64,000 bases of DNA from CAYRNR01 sp964425605 (GTDB lineage: Bacteria; Myxococcota_A; UBA796; UBA9615; CAYRNR01): positions 124,001 to 188,000 of the forward strand of contig CAYRNR010000002.1 in NCBI GenBank assembly GCA_964425605.1, given 5' to 3'. The first letter of the stretch is position 1. Each line of letters begins with the position of its first letter. The translations under genes were made by a program, and so were the position numbers. Shown piece by piece: positions 16,185 through 25,071 of the stretch. The notes beneath the pieces were generated by a model that was given only the letters and a program-made list of their open reading frames with translations, had not been told where the DNA came from and made no database searches.

Positions 16185-18323
16185 TCATCCACCACGGACC
16201 GGCTCGACCCGCACGGGGACTCCGTCCAGTACCGAGGTCCCAGACACAGCGTCGTACAGGCGCTCGTCGGTGACGTCGTTCATGCTCACCCCTGCGTGAG
16301 CCGTGGCCACGCCCAGGCGTGTCCCCTCCCGATGGTGCCCCCACCCGAAGGGCATACTGACCACGCCCGGCATCATCTCGTCGGAGATCTCGACCGGCAC
16401 CTCGATGGCGCCGACCCGCGACACCACCCGCGCTGGCCCCGCGGCCGAGATCCCTGCCGATGCCGCGTCGTCGGGGTGGACGCGCAGGGTGCACCGCGGC
16501 CGCCCCCTGACCAGCGTCGGGCTGTTGTGGAGCCACGAGTTCATGCTCTGATTCGTCCGCCGGCTCACCAGGAGGAGGGGATGCCTCGCGCCGGGTTCTC
16601 TCTCGATCTCGCGTCGAAGCCGCTCGACGTCCCGCTCGAACAGCGAGGGGCACAGGTCCACCTTGCCGTCGGCCGTGCCGAGGATCCGCGCTCCGCGAGG
16701 TTGCAGGGGTCCGAGGTCCAGGCCGTGGGTGGCGGCCTTGAGCTGGTCCAGCGACAGCTCGTGTGGACCCAACCGCAGTAGCCACGCGAGCAACCGCTCC
16801 GATTCGACGAGGCGGCGGAACTGACCCAGCGCGGCAGCGGTCAGGCTGCTCGTGCCTCCACGCTGCCGCAAGATTTTCTGCAACACGCTCACGAGTATCC
16901 CGAAGTCGTCCGGCCGCCCATCGGCCGGAGCCAGGATCGCGGGGGCGTACCGGGCGACGTTACGCACCCCCATGGAGAGTTCGAGCACCGGACAGTGCGG
17001 CCTCTCCAGGGGGCCGACCGGCGGGATGATCACGTCGGCCAGCCGGGTGGTCTCGTTGACGTAGAAGTCCACGCACGCGAGGAACGACAGTCCGTCGAGG
17101 GCGCGCTCCACCCTCGGGCCGTTGGGGTTGGAGAGGACGGGATTGCCGGCGAACACGAGCAGGCCTCGGACCTGCCCCTCGCCCGCCGTCTCGATCTCGT
17201 CGGCCATGGCTGCCACCGGGACCTCGCCGTTGAACTCCGGAAGGCCAGTCACTCGACTGGTCCACCTGCCGAAGTCGCCGGTCTGCCGTGTCCTCCCCGA
17301 CAGCCCCGCCAGGTCCACCGCCGGCGTGCTGAACATCGCGCCCCCGGGCCGATCGAAGTTCCCCGTGAGCACGTTCACGGCATCGAACAACCAGGTTGTA
17401 GTACAGCCGAACGCCTGGGTGCTGGTGCCCATCCGGCCGTACCAGACGGCGCTGTCCGCGGTCCCGAAATCCCGCGCCAGCGCGCGCACGGACGCTGCAG
17501 CCACCCCGGTCCGGCGCTCGGTCGCCTCGGGCGGAAACTCCCCGGCGATGGACAGCAGGCCATCCACGCCCGACGCGATTTCACGGGCACCCTCGTCCAC
17601 GAGGCCCTGCCGCACCAGCTCGTGGATCACGGACAGCAGCAGCAGGGCATCGGTCCCAGGGCGGACGAAGAGATGCTGGTCTGCGATCGCGGACGTCTCG
17701 GTGTACCGCGGATCGATCACCACGATCCGCCCACCCCGGTCACAGATCGCCTGGAGGCGTCGCTTCGTGTCCGGCGCCGTCATCACACTTCCGTGCGACA
17801 CCACCGGGTTCGCGCCCATCACCACCAACAGGTCCGTCCGCTCGATGTCCGGGATCGGCAACAGCGCCTGATTCCCGTACATCTGTAGCGACGCGAGCAT
17901 CCTCGGATGAGCGTCCACCGAGTTGGACGAGAACACGTTTCGGCTGCCCAGCAGCTTCAGCCAGGCCATCACCGCGAACATCGACCTGTAGTCGTGGCCC
18001 GTGGGGTTGCCGTAATAGAAGCCCACGCTGTCGCGCCTGTGCTCGCGCTGGATCTCCACCAGACGCTGCGCCACCAGGGCGTAGGCCTCGTCGAAGTCAC
18101 ACTCGCGCCACTGCCCGTCGTCCTTGATCAGCGGGCGCTTGAGGCGATCCGGGTCGTTGTGCAGGTCCTTCTGGGCGATCCCCTTGGGACAGACGTGGCC
18201 CCGGCTGAACCCGTCCTCCTTGTCGCCCCTCACCGACACGAGGGTGTCCCCCTGGACCTCGAACTTCAGGCCGCACCCCGCGTCGCAGAAGGTGCAGACA
18301 CCGAACCGCGCCTCGGTGGTCAC
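16185..18323 (-). CDS. Molybdopterin-dependent oxidoreductase, single subunit with one 4Fe-4S cluster
   Basis: A 712-residue protein of the DMSO reductase superfamily. Cys10, Cys13, Cys17 and Cys45 (CTFCDAGC...VCPKG) bind a 4Fe-4S cluster, and molybdopterin-binding segments follow (VVMGANPVVSHGS, VIDPRYTETS, LLVFAGNPVLSNPNGP). The C-terminal domain holds NQSMNSWLHNSP and HPDDAASAGI. Near the usual metal-ligand position the sequence reads SNSVDAHPRM, with no Cys or Sec, so an Asp or Ser ligand is possible. There is no twin-arginine signal and no partner subunit, suggesting a soluble cytoplasmic enzyme. GTG 18323 overlaps the tetR stop (GTGA). The substrate is unknown. Confidence 0.87.
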   Translation of the reverse strand: MTTEARFGVCTFCDAGCGLKFEVQGDTLVSVRGDKEDGFSRGHVCPKGIAQKDLHNDPDRLKRPLIKDDGQWRECDFDEAYALVAQRLVEIQREHRRDSVGFYYGNPTGHDYRSMFAVMAWLKLLGSRNVFSSNSVDAHPRMLASLQMYGNQALLPIPDIERTDLLVVMGANPVVSHGSVMTAPDTKRRLQAICDRGGRIVVIDPRYTETSAIADQHLFVRPGTDALLLLSVIHELVRQGLVDEGAREIASGVDGLLSIAGEFPPEATERRTGVAAASVRALARDFGTADSAVWYGRMGTSTQAFGCTTTWLFDAVNVLTGNFDRPGGAMFSTPAVDLAGLSGRTRQTGDFGRWTSRVTGLPEFNGEVPVAAMADEIETAGEGQVRGLLVFAGNPVLSNPNGPRVERALDGLSFLACVDFYVNETTRLADVIIPPVGPLERPHCPVLELSMGVRNVARYAPAILAPADGRPDDFGILVSVLQKILRQRGGTSSLTAAALGQFRRLVESERLLAWLLRLGPHELSLDQLKAATHGLDLGPLQPRGARILGTADGKVDLCPSLFERDVERLRREIEREPGARHPLLLVSRRTNQSMNSWLHNSPTLVRGRPRCTLRVHPDDAASAGISAAGPARVVSRVGAIEVPVEISDEMMPGVVSMPFGWGHHREGTRLGVATAHAGVSMNDVTDERLYDAVSGTSVLDGVPVRVEPVRGG

Positions 18324-18934
18324 GACGTTCCCTCGGCCCCGGTGGGCCAGCGCCCCAGTAGCTCTCCCAGCCTGGCGAACGCCGCCTCGGGGTCGAACCC
18401 GTCCGGGTCGATGAAGCCCTGCACGAACACCCCGTCGAGGGCGGCCACCACCAGCCCGGCGGCCGTCTCGTCGACCGGCTGACCGTCCAGGTGTGTGGCC
18501 CGGACGATCCCCGCCCGAAACTCCCGGTACATCTGCGCGATCCGCCGGTGGAGTTCGCTGCCCCTGGGTGAACCGAACAGCAGCGTGAACAGCACCACGT
18601 TCGCCTCGGGCCGCTCGCGCAGGAACTCGGAGTACGCTCCGAGGAGCACCGGCAACGCCTCGCGGAGATCGCGCCCCTGCCCCACCTCGGCCGCCACGGC
18701 CTCCTGGAATCCCGCGAACCACAGGTCCGCCACCTCCAGGTAGAGCTGCTCCTTGTTGCCGAAGTGCCACAGCACGCTGCTCTTGGCCACGCCTGCGGCC
18801 TTCGCGATCCGGTCGAGGCCGACGGTGGCCGAGGGTTCGTGGGCGACCAGGTCTGCGGCGGCGTCGAGGATACGGCGGCGGGTCCTCGCACCTCGTGAGG
18901 TCCGTCGGGCTTCGGGGCTTCGGGGGCTGTTCAT
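18320..18934 (-). CDS. TetR/AcrR-family transcriptional repressor
   Basis: A 204-residue TetR regulator. The N-terminal helix-turn-helix is RRRILDAAADLVAHEPSATV followed by LDRIAKAAGVAKSSVLWHFG and the NKEQLY third helix; the C-terminal ligand domain is variable. The gene leads a two-gene operon with the molybdopterin oxidoreductase. A 26-bp perfect palindrome lies 27 bp upstream of its start, so it probably represses itself and the oxidoreductase until an unknown small molecule binds. Confidence 0.9.
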   Translation of the reverse strand: MNSPRSPEARRTSRGARTRRRILDAAADLVAHEPSATVGLDRIAKAAGVAKSSVLWHFGNKEQLYLEVADLWFAGFQEAVAAEVGQGRDLREALPVLLGAYSEFLRERPEANVVLFTLLFGSPRGSELHRRIAQMYREFRAGIVRATHLDGQPVDETAAGLVVAALDGVFVQGFIDPDGFDPEAAFARLGELLGRWPTGAEGTS

Positions 18935-18961
18935 CCTCGGGTCCTCCGTGGCATCGAACCA

Positions 18962-18987
18962 AATTGTACTGACCGGTCAGTACAATT
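18962..18987. promoter_or_regulatory. 26-bp perfect palindrome, likely TetR operator
   Basis: Two perfect 13-base half-sites, AATTGTACTGACC and its complement, meet at 18974/18975. The core ACTGACCGGTCAGT resembles operators of AcrR/TetR repressors. It sits between the tetR operon and the divergent lipoprotein gene and could control both. The AT-rich arms in a GC-rich region support a promoter overlap. Confidence 0.8.
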
Positions 18988-19086
18988 ACAAGAGAGAACG
19001 CCCGGACGGGCACACAACGGAACCCACCCCTGGCACGCTTCGTGCTCTCGCTCTGGCCGGGCACCCGTACGATGAGGAGAACGACG

Positions 19087-19815
19087 ATGCGCAACCTGTT
19101 CTGGATGATCCTGGCGGCCGGTCTGTGGGTACTCCCCGGATGTCCCGGCGGGGACGACGACGACGACTCGTCGGGAGGGGACGAGTACGGGATCGACGTG
19201 ACGGGCGCCGATCCGTGCGCACCGCTGGCCTCCACCTGCTGGATCGCCTACCAGGAGGAGAGCACGATGTTCGCCAGCACCGTCGCGGACTTCTGTACCA
19301 GGAACTCGGCCCACGACACGTACCTGACCAGCGAGGAATACCGGGACGCCATGGACGCCGTGGACGCGGCCGAGGCCCTCGAGGACGGCCCGGGCGCGTG
19401 CCAGGCCACCGCGGCGATGTACGCCCTGTACGCCCCGGTCTGGGATGCCGTGTTCGAGGCCGGCTCCTGCACGATGGCCGTGACAGCCGACGCGTTCGTC
19501 GACGGCGACGTCGAGACGAACCTCTCCCTGGTCCACATCACCCAGAACATGGGCGCGTGCTTCGTCGAGGGCCTCGGCGACTGCAGCCAGGTCGACGACT
19601 GGGCGACCTGGCTCGAACTGAACGAGGACGTCGGCCTCACCTGTAGCCAGGGGATGTCGGGGTACTACGCGGACGGGACCGTGGGGATCACGCTGCTGCC
19701 CGACGACGCATTCGAGGCCACGGTGAGCGGCCTGCAGATGGAGGGGTTCACCATCCCCACCCAGGGGACGACCATCACCGTGGACATCCACGTCGCCGCG
19801 GACCTCGCGCAGTAA
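19087..19815 (+). CDS. Lipoprotein with Asp-rich linker, unknown function
   Basis: A 242-residue lipoprotein: the lipobox is VLPGC, then GGDDDDDSSGGDE, then a globular Cys-containing part (PLASTCWIAY, FCTRNSAHDTY, ACQATAAMYA) with eight or so Cys that could form disulfides, and a beta-rich C-terminus. I do not recognise the fold. ATG 19087 has GAGGAG 7 bases upstream; earlier in-frame starts at 19042 and 19072 lack such a site. The upstream palindrome makes control by the neighbouring TetR possible. Confidence 0.75.
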   Translation: MRNLFWMILAAGLWVLPGCPGGDDDDDSSGGDEYGIDVTGADPCAPLASTCWIAYQEESTMFASTVADFCTRNSAHDTYLTSEEYRDAMDAVDAAEALEDGPGACQATAAMYALYAPVWDAVFEAGSCTMAVTADAFVDGDVETNLSLVHITQNMGACFVEGLGDCSQVDDWATWLELNEDVGLTCSQGMSGYYADGTVGITLLPDDAFEATVSGLQMEGFTIPTQGTTITVDIHVAADLAQ

Positions 19816-19899
19816 CACCCCCCACGGCGCTCACTCCGCTCCCCCACCTCGGCGTGGTACAGTCCGCCCTCACCTCCCACCCACACAGAGGGCCCCACC

Positions 19900-20637
19900 A
19901 TGTCCGAGTACACCCCTACCGACGTGGATGTCCTCGCAGCCGTGGCGCTGGGCGTGGAGCAGGGCAACCCGGTCATCGACACCATCGTCGCGGCCCGCGC
20001 CGGCGTCGTCGACGACCTCCCCGCCGCCCACCCCCTCGTCCTCGTGGACGCGCTGCGCATGCTCGCGATCCTCGGTGAATGGCCGACCATCACGACGCTC
20101 TATCGGGTGCTGGCAGATCACCCCGCCGGCGTCGTGCACTTCGAGGCGGGGATAGCCGCGCAGATGCAAGGGGATCGCGAGGGCGCGAAGGACCGATATC
20201 GGCTCGCCGCGACGGGCCGCGAACCGCAGCCCATGGCCTGGAACAGCCTCGCCGCGTCCCTGTGCGAGGACGGCGAGCTGGACGACGCCTGGATCGCCGT
20301 TCAGGCCGGCATGGAGGCCATGCCCGACGACGCCATCACCGTCCGCACGGCCACGACCATCGCGATCCTCCGAGGGGACGAGGCCAGCGCGAAGGCGCTG
20401 GGATTCCCCGGCGACGTCGCAGCCGAGCGCGCCGACGCGCTGTCACGGGGGCCGTCGTCGTCGTTCGGCGGTCACGCCCGGATCGCCATGGACGCAGCCG
20501 TGGCCATCATGCGCCTGCCGGCCATGATCGGCGACATCCAGGTCGAGGCTGCGCGGCTCCTGATGACCCGGGCCGTACAGCTGGATCCCCACGACGAGCG
20601 GGCCAGGCGGGGGCTCGAGGCGTTGCAGGGGGGGTGA
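19900..20637 (+). CDS. Alpha-helical TPR-like protein
   Basis: A 245-residue soluble protein, Ala-rich and apparently all helical. Helix pairs such as HFEAGIAAQMQGDREGAKDR, AWNSLAASLCEDGELDDAW and the C-terminal LLMTRAVQLDPHDERARRGL carry tetratricopeptide spacing (the L-x-P-x-D-x-x-A pattern), so it is likely a TPR scaffold. There is no signal peptide. No catalytic motif is visible. It converges with the next gene, with a 21-bp gap. Confidence 0.7.
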   Translation: MSEYTPTDVDVLAAVALGVEQGNPVIDTIVAARAGVVDDLPAAHPLVLVDALRMLAILGEWPTITTLYRVLADHPAGVVHFEAGIAAQMQGDREGAKDRYRLAATGREPQPMAWNSLAASLCEDGELDDAWIAVQAGMEAMPDDAITVRTATTIAILRGDEASAKALGFPGDVAAERADALSRGPSSSFGGHARIAMDAAVAIMRLPAMIGDIQVEAARLLMTRAVQLDPHDERARRGLEALQGG

Positions 20638-20658
20638 GGGCGCGGGCCGAGGCGCAGG

Positions 20659-21234
20659 TCAGAGTTTCAATCGATCCCGGTACAGCGACACCAGGAACAA
20701 CCACCGCAGCACCTCGTCTCCCTCGGGGAGCGGCTCACCCAGCAATCGCTCCACCTTGACCGCCTCTTCGATGAACCCGAGGTGGACATCGGAGTGGTGC
20801 GGCGACAGCCTCTGCAGGGCATGCCGCACGCCCGAATGCGCCACGAGGTCGTTCAGGGCGAACTCGTGGATCGGATCCGCGTCCACCACCTCGACGTCCA
20901 GCTCGATTTCCAGGTTCGGATCGTCCGGATCGGGCTTGTAGAACAGCCGCTTCCACAGCGACATCGGCGGCATCTTGTAGCGCGCTTCGGGGCGCAGCAG
21001 TCCGACGGCCTCGAGCTCGGTGGGGCGCCGTACGACCACGTGCAGCAGATGGTGGGGCATCGCGTCCCCGCCCCGCCCTCGAAACTCGTGGACGTTCACC
21101 GCGTGCTTGAACCCGTTGGCGCGCATCCCGGGCCGGGGATCTCCAGTGCGACAGCGTTCGCAGGCCTGGAATCCGGCCAGGTCCTCGAGGGCCTCACGCG
21201 GCGTCGGCTCCTTGCAGATCGAGCAAGTCTCCAT
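20659..21234 (-). CDS. Hypothetical protein with N-terminal zinc ribbon
   Basis: A 191-residue protein. METCSICKEPTP and CERCRTGDPRPG place two CxxC pairs about 25 residues apart, as in a small zinc ribbon. The remainder, including HHLLHVVVRRPTELEA and DPNLEIELDVEVVDADP, is unrecognised and predicted alpha/beta. ATG 21234 is preferred because it places the CxxC at the very N-terminus; an in-frame TTG at 21252 is possible. No operon partner. Confidence 0.65.
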   Translation of the reverse strand: METCSICKEPTPREALEDLAGFQACERCRTGDPRPGMRANGFKHAVNVHEFRGRGGDAMPHHLLHVVVRRPTELEAVGLLRPEARYKMPPMSLWKRLFYKPDPDDPNLEIELDVEVVDADPIHEFALNDLVAHSGVRHALQRLSPHHSDVHLGFIEEAVKVERLLGEPLPEGDEVLRWLFLVSLYRDRLKL

Positions 21235-21304
21235 GACGTCAGTACACCACAACTCCCGGGGCCCGGCTGGTCTCCCGGGATCGAAAGCCTTATCATGCGC
21301 AAAA

Positions 21305-21322
21305 TGAATGAGCGCTCATTCA
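21305..21322. promoter_or_regulatory. 18-bp palindrome matching FadR-type (TetR family) fatty acid operators
   Basis: TGAATGAGCGCTCATTCA is a perfect palindrome 25 bp before the acyl-CoA dehydrogenase start. It fits the pattern TGAATGA-N4-TCATTCA known for the TetR-type FadR of Bacillus and relatives, which is released by long-chain acyl-CoA. The site is placed to block transcription of the downstream gene. Confidence 0.8.
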
Positions 21323-21347
21323 CCGACATCCGAGCGAAGGGACATCC

Positions 21348-23090
21348 ATGTTGCTGCTCAATCCAAAAAATCACGTCCGCGAGTATCAGGACGACGAGTC
21401 GCGCCAGATCATGCTCGAGACCATCGAGTTCTTCGAGGACAAGGGCCGCGGCAAGCTCAAGAAAGACGACCACGAGCGCACCTGGTACGCCGACTTCCTG
21501 GAGTTCCAGAAAGAACACCGCCTGTTCGCGCGGCTGATCACCCCGGCCCAGTACGGCGGCGGCGATCCTCAGCGCCGCTGGGACACCTATCGCAACTGCG
21601 AGTTCAACGAGATCCTCGGCTTCTACGGCCTGTGCTACTGGTACACGTGGCAGGTCTCGATCCTCGGCCTCGGTCCTATCTGGATCTCCGACAACGAGAC
21701 CGTCAAGCACCGCACCGCCGGCCTGCTCGAGGACGGCGGCATCTTCGGCTTCGGCCTCTCCGAGAAGGACCACGGCGCCGACATCTACTCCACCGAGATG
21801 CGGCTGGCCCCCCAGGACGACGGCACCTACCTGGCCAACGGCCGCAAGTACTACATCGGCAACGGCAACGAGGCCGCGCTGGTGTCCACCCTGGGCAAGC
21901 TGCTGAGGCCCGGCCAGGAGGAGACCGACAAGTACGAGCACTTCGTGTTCTTCGTCGTCGGCTCCAAGCACGGCCGCTACGATGTCGTCAAGAATGTCGT
22001 CAACAGCCAGTCCTTCGTCGCCGAGTACGCCCTGAACGACTACCCCATCGAGGAGGCCGACATCCTCGCCAGGGGCCGCGACGCCTGGGACATGGCGCTC
22101 AACACCGTCAACATCGGCAAGTACAACCTCGGCTGGGCCTCCGTCGGCATGTGCACCCACGCCCTGTACGAGGCCATCGACCACGCGGCCAACCGCAACC
22201 TCTACGGCCGCTACGTCACCGACTTCCCCCACGTGCGGCAGCTCTTCGTGGACGCCTACTCCCGCCTCGTGGCCATGAAGGCCTTCGCCCTGCGCGCGTC
22301 CGACTACATCCGCTCCGCGTCGGCCGACGACCGCCGCTACCTGCTGTACACCCCCATGGTCAAGATGAAGGTCACCACCCAGGGCGAGGAGGTCATCAAC
22401 GCCCTGTGGGACGTCATCGCGGCCAAGGGCTTCGAGAAGGACATGTACTTCGAGATGGCCGCGCGGGACATCCGCGCGCTGCCCAAGCTCGAGGGCACCG
22501 TCCACGTGAACATGGCGCTGATCGTCAAGTTCATGCGCAACTACTTCTTCATGCCGGGCGAGTTCCCCGAGATCCCCGAGGTCTCCGAGCCCCGCAACGA
22601 CGACTTCCTGTTCGACCAGGGCGCCACCAAGGGCCTCGGCAGCATCCAGTTCCACGACTACAACCTGGCCTACAACAGCGTTGATGCACCCAACGTGAAC
22701 CTGTTCAAGGAGCAGATCGACGTCCTCAAGGTGTTCCTGATGACCTCGGCCATGGACACCGCCACGGCCAAGGAGCAGGCCAGGGACATCGACTTCCTGC
22801 TCATCCTCGGCGAGCTGTTCACCCTCGTCGCCTACGGCCAGGCCATCATCGAGTTCCGCAACCTCCACCGGGACGAACTCTCCGACGACCTGCTCGAGCA
22901 GATCTTCGACTTCATGGTCCGCGACTTCACCAAGTTCGCCATGCAGCTGTACTCCAAGCCCCAGACCACCCAGGCCCAGATGGACATCTGCCAGCAGATG
23001 GTCCGCAAGCCCGTGCTGGACGAGGAGCGCTACGCGCGGATCTGGGACGAGGTGTACTCCCTGCGCGGCGCGTACACGATGAACGACTGA
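21348..23090 (+). CDS. Acyl-CoA dehydrogenase (FadE-like, FAD-dependent)
   Basis: A 580-residue enzyme that should introduce the alpha-beta double bond into acyl-CoAs, first step of beta-oxidation. The middle domain has GIFGFGLSEKDHGADIYSTE (FAD/substrate-binding strand with the expected L-S/T-E segment). A helical C-terminal domain has RNLYGRYVTDFPHVRQLF, and ALWDVIAAKGFEKD corresponds to the family's G-x-G-y-loop region. It is longer than classic 380-residue members and closer to the large FadE-type group, with an N-terminal helical extension. No electron-transfer flavoprotein genes are nearby. The FadR-type operator indicates induction by fatty acids. Confidence 0.88.
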   Translation: MLLLNPKNHVREYQDDESRQIMLETIEFFEDKGRGKLKKDDHERTWYADFLEFQKEHRLFARLITPAQYGGGDPQRRWDTYRNCEFNEILGFYGLCYWYTWQVSILGLGPIWISDNETVKHRTAGLLEDGGIFGFGLSEKDHGADIYSTEMRLAPQDDGTYLANGRKYYIGNGNEAALVSTLGKLLRPGQEETDKYEHFVFFVVGSKHGRYDVVKNVVNSQSFVAEYALNDYPIEEADILARGRDAWDMALNTVNIGKYNLGWASVGMCTHALYEAIDHAANRNLYGRYVTDFPHVRQLFVDAYSRLVAMKAFALRASDYIRSASADDRRYLLYTPMVKMKVTTQGEEVINALWDVIAAKGFEKDMYFEMAARDIRALPKLEGTVHVNMALIVKFMRNYFFMPGEFPEIPEVSEPRNDDFLFDQGATKGLGSIQFHDYNLAYNSVDAPNVNLFKEQIDVLKVFLMTSAMDTATAKEQARDIDFLLILGELFTLVAYGQAIIEFRNLHRDELSDDLLEQIFDFMVRDFTKFAMQLYSKPQTTQAQMDICQQMVRKPVLDEERYARIWDEVYSLRGAYTMND

Positions 23091-23127
23091 TCCGTTTTGC
23101 GCAGGCGGTGTACTATCCCCGCCACCT

Positions 23128-23895
23128 ATGAACGATTACCCCCATCTGGTCATCTGCGCCAACACCCCGCTGCAGACCGTCGTCGAGGCGGTCGTGACCC
23201 GCTACGCCGACGGTCCGTTCCGCAGGGCCACCGATCCCGAGGACGCCTACCGCACCGTGGTGGTCGGCAAGGTGAGCGACGATCGCATGGTGGTCTGGGA
23301 GAGCCGCGGTGGCCTCACCCCGGGTCCAGGCCGAATCGAACGGGAGATCAAGGCGCGCGATCCCGGGGTCCACATCGGCGACCGCAACCAGATGTGGCCC
23401 GGCGAGTGCCCGGCCCTCGAGTCCACCCACGTGAAGCTCGCGCTGGACCTCGACGACGACAAGAACCTGGAGTACTTCGATCGGTACACGGCGCGACTGC
23501 CCGGGGTCGTCTCCAGGCTGTTCCCCCTGGTGCACTCGGAGTGCGACGCGCGGATCGAATGGCTCGACGGCTGGGTAGAGGGCCCCGATCCCACACCGTA
23601 CGAGCCCGGCATGCTCCGGTACTCGTGCGACCTCGTGGGCCTCCTGGCCGTCCGGACCGGGGACAAGCACTGGCGCGAGGAGCACGTCACCCTGGCCAAC
23701 TTCCCCGCCCTGACCCCCGACGGGACGTTCATCAACAAGGGACGTGCCAAGCAGTACGCCATGGACGACTTCGGCCGCCAGCTGCTCAACCTGCTGGAGA
23801 GCTTCGCGTTGCCCTCCTACGAGCAGGCATTCTCCACCGTCCCCCACGACCGGCTGCCGACGCTGCTGTTGCAGGATCTGTACGACGCTTCCTGA
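23128..23895 (+). CDS. Hypothetical 255-residue protein
   Basis: A soluble protein without a signal peptide or recognised motif. The N-terminus LVICANTPLQTVVEAVVTRY and a middle section VGKVSDDRMVVWESRGG suggest alpha/beta structure. It starts 37 bp after the dehydrogenase stop in the same direction and may be read from the same promoter, but nothing links it to fatty acid metabolism. Confidence 0.65.
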   Translation: MNDYPHLVICANTPLQTVVEAVVTRYADGPFRRATDPEDAYRTVVVGKVSDDRMVVWESRGGLTPGPGRIEREIKARDPGVHIGDRNQMWPGECPALESTHVKLALDLDDDKNLEYFDRYTARLPGVVSRLFPLVHSECDARIEWLDGWVEGPDPTPYEPGMLRYSCDLVGLLAVRTGDKHWREEHVTLANFPALTPDGTFINKGRAKQYAMDDFGRQLLNLLESFALPSYEQAFSTVPHDRLPTLLLQDLYDAS

Positions 23896-23966
23896 AGCGG
23901 TGACCTCGTAGGTCGCGATGAGTTGATCGCGCCGTCGAGGGGTTTGGCGGTCGCCACGCCCCCGAT

Positions 23967-24437
23967 CTAGAACAAGTAGTGCAGGTTCACACCAATCTCC
24001 GTCGTCCCCTCCCCCACATCGATCGTGATCTTCGAGAACCCCGGCTTCCCGAATCGCCCCACCACTCCGTTGCTGAACCCGTAGCCCTCCAGCGGAATGC
24101 CGAGGCGGTTGGTGTCCAGCGAGCCGTTGTCGTTCTCGTCGTGGAACATCGATATCGCGACCGTCCCCGCAGCGGGCAGGTCCAGGTGAGCCGTCACCGT
24201 CCCCTCGACAGCCGGGACGGCCACCTTCGCGATGGCGTCCGTGGTCTGCTCGTACGACTCGGCGTCTGCAAAGACCGCGATGTAGATCACGCCGCGGTCG
24301 CTCCGGACGCCGGTGATCTCCACGTCCAGACCCGGTGGTGCGGATTGCGCGGAGATCGAGGCCACGAGGGGCAGCCCCACGAGGAGCCCGAACAGGGTGC
24401 GGGGCAGTGGGGGGATTCTCGGTCGGGGGAGCGTCAT
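23967..24437 (-). CDS. DUF2141 exported protein
   Basis: A 156-residue protein with an N-terminal signal peptide (LFGLLVGLPLVASISA). DUF2141 is evident in LDVEITGVRSDRGVIYIAVF near the start, then ISMFHDENDNGSLDTNRLGI and the ending GYGFSNGV with PGFSKITIDV. These are small beta-sandwich periplasmic proteins of unknown function. The DENDNGSLDTN loop looks like a calcium site. ATG 24437 has a GGAGG 8 bases upstream. It is divergent from a tetR gene by 64 bp. Confidence 0.87.
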   Translation of the reverse strand: MTLPRPRIPPLPRTLFGLLVGLPLVASISAQSAPPGLDVEITGVRSDRGVIYIAVFADAESYEQTTDAIAKVAVPAVEGTVTAHLDLPAAGTVAISMFHDENDNGSLDTNRLGIPLEGYGFSNGVVGRFGKPGFSKITIDVGEGTTEIGVNLHYLF

Positions 24438-24460
24438 TGACAGCCTCCAGATCAATAAAT

Positions 24461-24470
24461 AACATATGTT
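24461..24470. promoter_or_regulatory. AT-rich palindrome between divergent DUF2141 and tetR genes
   Basis: AACATATGTT is a perfect 10-base palindrome in a strongly AT-rich stretch, 31 bp before tetR and 23 bp before the DUF2141 gene. ATAACA recurs just downstream (24474-24479). It may be the operator of the adjacent TetR protein. The site is short, so confidence is limited. Confidence 0.4.
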
Positions 24471-24501
24471 TCGATAACAGGTGTAATGAAAAGGACGATC
24501 C

Positions 24502-25071
24502 ATGCCACGTACCATCTCGATTGCCCGTGAGCAGATCCTGGACGCAGCCTTCGCCATCGTCCGGGAACAGGGCGCCGACAAGCTCTCCGCGCGGACCGTG
24601 GCGGATGCTGTCGGTTGCTCGCCCCAGCCCATCTACCGGGCCTACGGCTCGATGAAGAAACTGCGCGAGGACGTCTTCGCGCGCGCCGCTCAGGTGGCGA
24701 TGGAGTACCTCACGAGCGAAGAAGCCGATCCCCCGTTCATGGCGATGGGCTACGGCAACCTCCGCTTCGCGCAGCAAGAGCCTCACCTCTATCGCCTGAT
24801 CACCGAATCGGACCAGGTGGTGGCCGACCTGCTGACGGGCACGGCACCGCCGGAGTTCGTCCTCGAGCAGCTACGGCAGATCCCCGGACTGGCCGAGATG
24901 GAGGTCGCCCAGTTGCAGCGTATCCACGCGTTGCTGTGGTTCTTCAGCCTGGGCATCGCCTCGGTGTTCAGGGCGAACACCGCCGACGATCCGATGCCGC
25001 TCGCCCGGCACTACCTGGACTCGGCGGGCCAGGCCGTGATCGAGTGGGAGAAGGGCGTGGTGCGCACATGA
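24502..25071 (+). CDS. TetR-family transcriptional regulator
   Basis: A 189-residue regulator with the HTH ISIAREQILDAAFAIVREQG, LSARTVADAVGCSPQPIYRA, then YGSMKKLREDVF. The C-terminal part resembles the TetR_C_33 or WHG type. Its stop overlaps the start of the flavodoxin-fold gene (ATGA), so it likely controls that gene and perhaps the divergent DUF2141 gene. Confidence 0.9.
   Translation: MPRTISIAREQILDAAFAIVREQGADKLSARTVADAVGCSPQPIYRAYGSMKKLREDVFARAAQVAMEYLTSEEADPPFMAMGYGNLRFAQQEPHLYRLITESDQVVADLLTGTAPPEFVLEQLRQIPGLAEMEVAQLQRIHALLWFFSLGIASVFRANTADDPMPLARHYLDSAGQAVIEWEKGVVRT

Noticed and set aside
18324..19235. Extension of the molybdopterin oxidoreductase upstream to 19235
   Set aside because: That part is in a different frame from tetR, lacks any domain, and crosses the operator; GTG 18323 fits the 4Fe-4S start.
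23896..23966. Possible bidirectional terminator between convergent genes
   Set aside because: Only a 5-bp GCGAT/ATCGC stem without a T-run; too weak to call.
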